A DNA stretch of 12,864 nucleotides from Actinomycetota bacterium (GTDB taxonomy: Bacteria > Actinomycetota > Thermoleophilia > Gaiellales > Gaiellaceae): NCBI GenBank assembly GCA_013812465.1, contig JACCTK010000228.1, forward strand, positions 1 to 12,864. Reading direction: 5' to 3'. The notes under the pieces are model-generated. The model was not told the origin of the DNA. It was given only the letters and a program-made list of their open reading frames with translations, and did not search any database. The position numbers were made by a program, and so were the translations under genes. Of the stretch, positions 12,643-12,864 are shown in pieces. The stretch's first letter is position 1; the number at the start of each line of letters is the position of its first letter.

Positions 12643-12864
12643 ATGAGCAGGATCTACGACGAAGAGTGGCTTGGCCAGCGCCTACGCGTCCTTCGCCCTG
12701 CGCCGCAGGGATGGGTGCGCGCAGCACAGGAGCTGCCCGCTGCTCGCCGCTCGCTCGACGAGATCGTCGCGCGCGCCGAGGCCGACCTCGAATTCCGAGC
12801 GGCGCTGATCGCCGACCTCGAGAATGCTCTCACGCAAGCCGGGTTCGAGCCGGGCCCGCGTGCG
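12643..12864 (+). CDS. Unknown protein next to the ECF sigma factor (3' end outside window)
   Basis: The frame opens with ATG at 12643, immediately after the sigma factor stop, and stays open to the window edge (74 codons). It begins MSRIYDEEWLGQRLRVLRP, continues PQGWVRAAQELPAARRSLDE, then has a charged helix (IVARAEADLEFRAALIADLENALTQAG). No zinc-binding HxxxCxxC anti-sigma motif, signal peptide or membrane helix appears in this part; a membrane or periplasmic domain could follow beyond the edge. The abutting stop/start suggests translational coupling and a joint function with the sigma factor, for example as an anti-sigma or accessory protein. That role is inferred from position only. Confidence 0.7.
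   Translation, partial: MSRIYDEEWLGQRLRVLRPAPQGWVRAAQELPAARRSLDEIVARAEADLEFRAALIADLENALTQAGFEPGPRA

Noticed and set aside
1..12864. CRISPR arrays, transposons, tRNA or rRNA genes, prophage genes
   Set aside because: No direct-repeat array, transposase or integrase motif, cloverleaf or rRNA-like stretch was seen on reading both strands.

Overview
The window is GC-rich, densely packed chromosomal DNA. It carries urate-oxidising PuuD, a GAF-PP2C/STAS regulatory pair, an MqnD-family protein, an ECF sigma factor and many apparently leaderless transcripts. This suits a high-GC actinobacterium, perhaps a soil Thermoleophilia-type lineage. The taxon is inferred from style and gene content, not from a marker gene. 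I saw no rRNA, tRNA, insertion sequence, prophage or CRISPR array. Gene content looks chromosomal and mostly metabolic.

Left part (1-2549): the 3' end of puuD (membrane urate hydroxylase with a C-terminal cytochrome c domain), then a decayed gene for a secreted OB-fold protein (three apparent single-base deletions), then a DUF3830 cyclophilin-like gene. Facing these is a compact M20 amidohydrolase of the allantoate / N-carbamoyl-amino-acid hydrolase family. PuuD and the M20 enzyme suggest purine (urate to allantoate) or hydantoin breakdown.

Middle (2568-8969, all minus strand): a GAF-SpoIIE-type phosphatase overlaps a STAS anti-sigma-factor antagonist by 4 nt (partner-switching signalling; no RsbW-like kinase here). 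Upstream of them lies a tight operon of aldehyde dehydrogenase, a PLP-dependent cysteine-synthase-like enzyme and an MFS transporter. Before that comes a PcaF/PaaJ-type thiolase. The aldehyde dehydrogenase and thiolase fit catabolism of organic or aromatic acids.

Right part (9004-12864): an MqnD-family protein and a small unknown gene on the minus strand. A second small unknown gene runs divergently and converges on an ornithine cyclodeaminase/mu-crystallin gene. The stop codons of that convergent pair sit in the two arms of one hairpin. Divergent from the cyclodeaminase, across only 52 bp, is an FTCD_C-type cyclodeaminase that seems to start at CTG. It is followed by an ECF sigma factor and an abutting partial gene of unknown function.

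The most striking pattern is regulatory: nearly every gene that leads a transcription unit has a TAnnnT hexamer 6-10 nt before its start codon and no convincing Shine-Dalgarno site, the arrangement expected of leaderless mRNAs. It also helps to decide several start codons. I did not find a clearly new multi-gene system. The best leads are the leaderless architecture with a CTG start, the frameshifted OB-fold gene, the shared-stop hairpin, the hairpin before an alternative start of a small gene, and the unknown partner of the sigma factor.
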